From: Undaria pinnatifida
Taxonomy: Eukaryota > Sar > Phaeophyceae > Laminariales > Alariaceae
Direction of reading: 5' to 3'
Assembly (NCBI GenBank): GCA_012845835.1
Contig: JABAKD010000010.1
Coordinates: 17,495,204 to 17,559,203 of the forward strand
Length of the DNA: 64,000 nucleotides
In this document: one piece after another, positions 62,984 to 64,000 of the stretch
How the letters are laid out: each line of letters opens with the position of its first letter
Numbering within the stretch: position 1 is the first letter of the stretch
The notes under the pieces: model-generated
The model's input: only the letters and a program-made list of their open reading frames with translations
Databases searched by the model: none
Told to the model about the DNA's origin: nothing
Translations under genes and position numbers: made by a program

Positions 62984-63289
62984 GTAGGCGCCGTTTCTTC
63001 CGTGTGCTCTAGTCCGTTCGATTGAAGCGACTACGGCTCGATGGGTAGATCGATCCTCCGGTTCTGAGCGTTCCATGCGTGGGTTCGAGCCCCGGCGAGA
63101 TGACACTGTCTCTGGGGTTGAAAAACGGTCGGAGGTCATCGACTTCTCCCGCAGAACAGCGCGTGGCAAGAGGCCCGCCCCGGAGATCAACGCTTAGGTA
63201 GACGCTGCCGAGACTCAATGAACTTGAAAGCATTTTTTGTTGGTTTGTAGCACTTTTCCACCGTTGATTACTGGGTGGTACCAGCAGGG
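62984..63289. repeat. tRNA-like SINE head downstream of the last exon
   Basis: From about 63026: GGCTCGATGGGTAGATCG (A-box-like), TCCGGTTCTGAGCG, GCGTGGGTTCGAGCCCCGGC (perfect B box). There is no matching acceptor stem, so it is more likely a tRNA-derived element than a tRNA gene. Only one copy is present in the window. Confidence 0.5.
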
Positions 63290-64000
63290 GGGATGTTACG
63301 ACGGTGTTATGATGATGTTATGATATACCAGTAGGGGGGATGTTACGACGGTGTTATGATGATGTTATGATGATGTTGTGATATAGGATGTTACGACGGT
63401 GTTACGATGATGTTATGATGATGTTGTGATATACCTGTATGGGGGATGTTACGACGGTGTTATGATGATGTTATGATGATGTTATGATATACCAGTAGGG
63501 GGGATGTTTCGACGATGTTATGATGATGTTATGATGCTGTTGTGATATACCAGTATGGAGGATGTTACGACGGTGTTATGATGATGTTATGATATACCAG
63601 TAGGGGGGATGTTTCGACGGTGTTACGACGGTGTTATGATGATGTTATGATATACCAGTAGGGGGGATGTTACGACGGTGTTATGATGATGTTATGATAT
63701 ACCAGTATGGGGGATGTTACGACGGTGTTATGATGATGTTATGATGATGTTGTGATATACCAGTATGGGGGATGTTACGACGGTGTTACGATGATGTTAT
63801 GATGATGTTGTGATATACCAGTATGGGGGATGTTACGACTGTGTTATGATGATGTTATGATGATGTTGTGATATACCAGTATGGGGGGTGTTTCGACGGT
63901 GTTATGATGATATGATGATGTTGTGATATACCAGTAGGGGGGATGTTACGACGGTGTTATGATGATATTATGATGCTGTTGTGATATACCAGTAGGGGGG
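63290..64000. repeat. Family E satellite, continues off the right edge
   Basis: Units of 45-80 bp: GGGGGGATGTTACGACGGTG, TTATGATGATGTTATGATG, (TTGTGA)TATACCAGTA. About 12 units, with variation in the number of ATGATGTT words. Reverse complement of the array at 8958-9122. Confidence 0.95.

Larger units (their letters stand above)
60820..62791. other. Large gene intron 28
   Basis: Two TACCTGGTA motifs (60854 and 60970), the family D element (61190-61555), a 95-bp tandem duplication (62005-62190) and a reverse family B copy (62190-62465). The stretch 62500-62780 has a family A-like TGGTGCACCTCC fragment only. Confidence 0.5.

Noticed and set aside
61159..61536. Repeating VESGRVGSSR protein
   Set aside because: Translation of the GGGTCGAGTC satellite in family D; the same satellite at 38218 has a different unit length and frame.
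63026..63100. Functional tRNA gene
   Set aside because: A and B boxes are good but I cannot pair a 7-bp acceptor stem or a convincing anticodon arm; a tRNA-derived element is likelier. The same applies to 22830-22905, 33843-33920, 45715-45775 and 56600-56665.
1..64000. Prokaryotic operon, phage or viral gene cluster
   Set aside because: No long uninterrupted genes or ribosome-binding sites; spliced exons, SINEs and microsatellites show a eukaryotic nuclear genome.

Overview
This is eukaryotic nuclear DNA. It has no operons, and it is crowded with homopolymers, microsatellites and short dispersed repeats. The coding sequence I can support is all in short exons (22 to 633 nt) flanked by GT...AG borders. 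When the exons are chained, reading phase carries across almost every junction. The style fits an intron-rich protist or alga with long introns, and a brown alga or other stramenopile is my best guess. That is inference only, because nothing here identifies the organism.

I see two genes, and nearly everything else is their introns. Gene 1 lies on the minus strand from 14897 down to the left edge, which cuts it. It is a five-exon (so far) EF-hand calcium-sensor-like protein with an N-terminal MGSAAS start that looks myristoylated. All four splice junctions agree in phase, and one EF-hand loop is rebuilt exactly across a 5.85 kb intron. Gene 2 starts about 250 bp away on the plus strand, from ATG 15144, and runs off the right edge. 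I recover about 29 exons and roughly 2,000 codons. It is rich in coiled-coil and disordered segments, and I do not recognise the family. It may be one gene, or two if the stop at 43771 is used. The 246 bp between the two starts would be a shared, divergent promoter.

The introns hold at least ten repeat families. Family A is a foldback-like element with GCTACGATAGAGGT ends and tandem arrays of one end. Family B is a dispersed element of 150-280 bp with a GCAGCAGATTCTAAG core. Family C is a 74-bp repeat in inverted arrays. Family D is a GGGTC-satellite element, one copy with a 9-bp target duplication. Family E is a GTTATGATGATG satellite, and family F is a TCACTCGCGCGAGTGA element found next to satellites. 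Families G and I are tRNA-derived SINEs, H is a relative of the G tail, and J is a further dispersed element. There is also a 1,424-bp element with 184-bp inverted repeats and a 9-bp target duplication (52871-54294), and a TA-flanked miniature element (24770-24949).

The most unusual pattern is that exon/intron borders themselves are tandemly copied. At five places the last part of an exon with its donor, or an acceptor with the first part of the exon, is repeated two to four times inside the adjoining intron. One of these copies (58712-58805) is open, in phase, and could be a mutually exclusive exon.

Limits: exon borders were assigned by eye from splice consensus, open frame and phase. No alignment, transcript or database was available.
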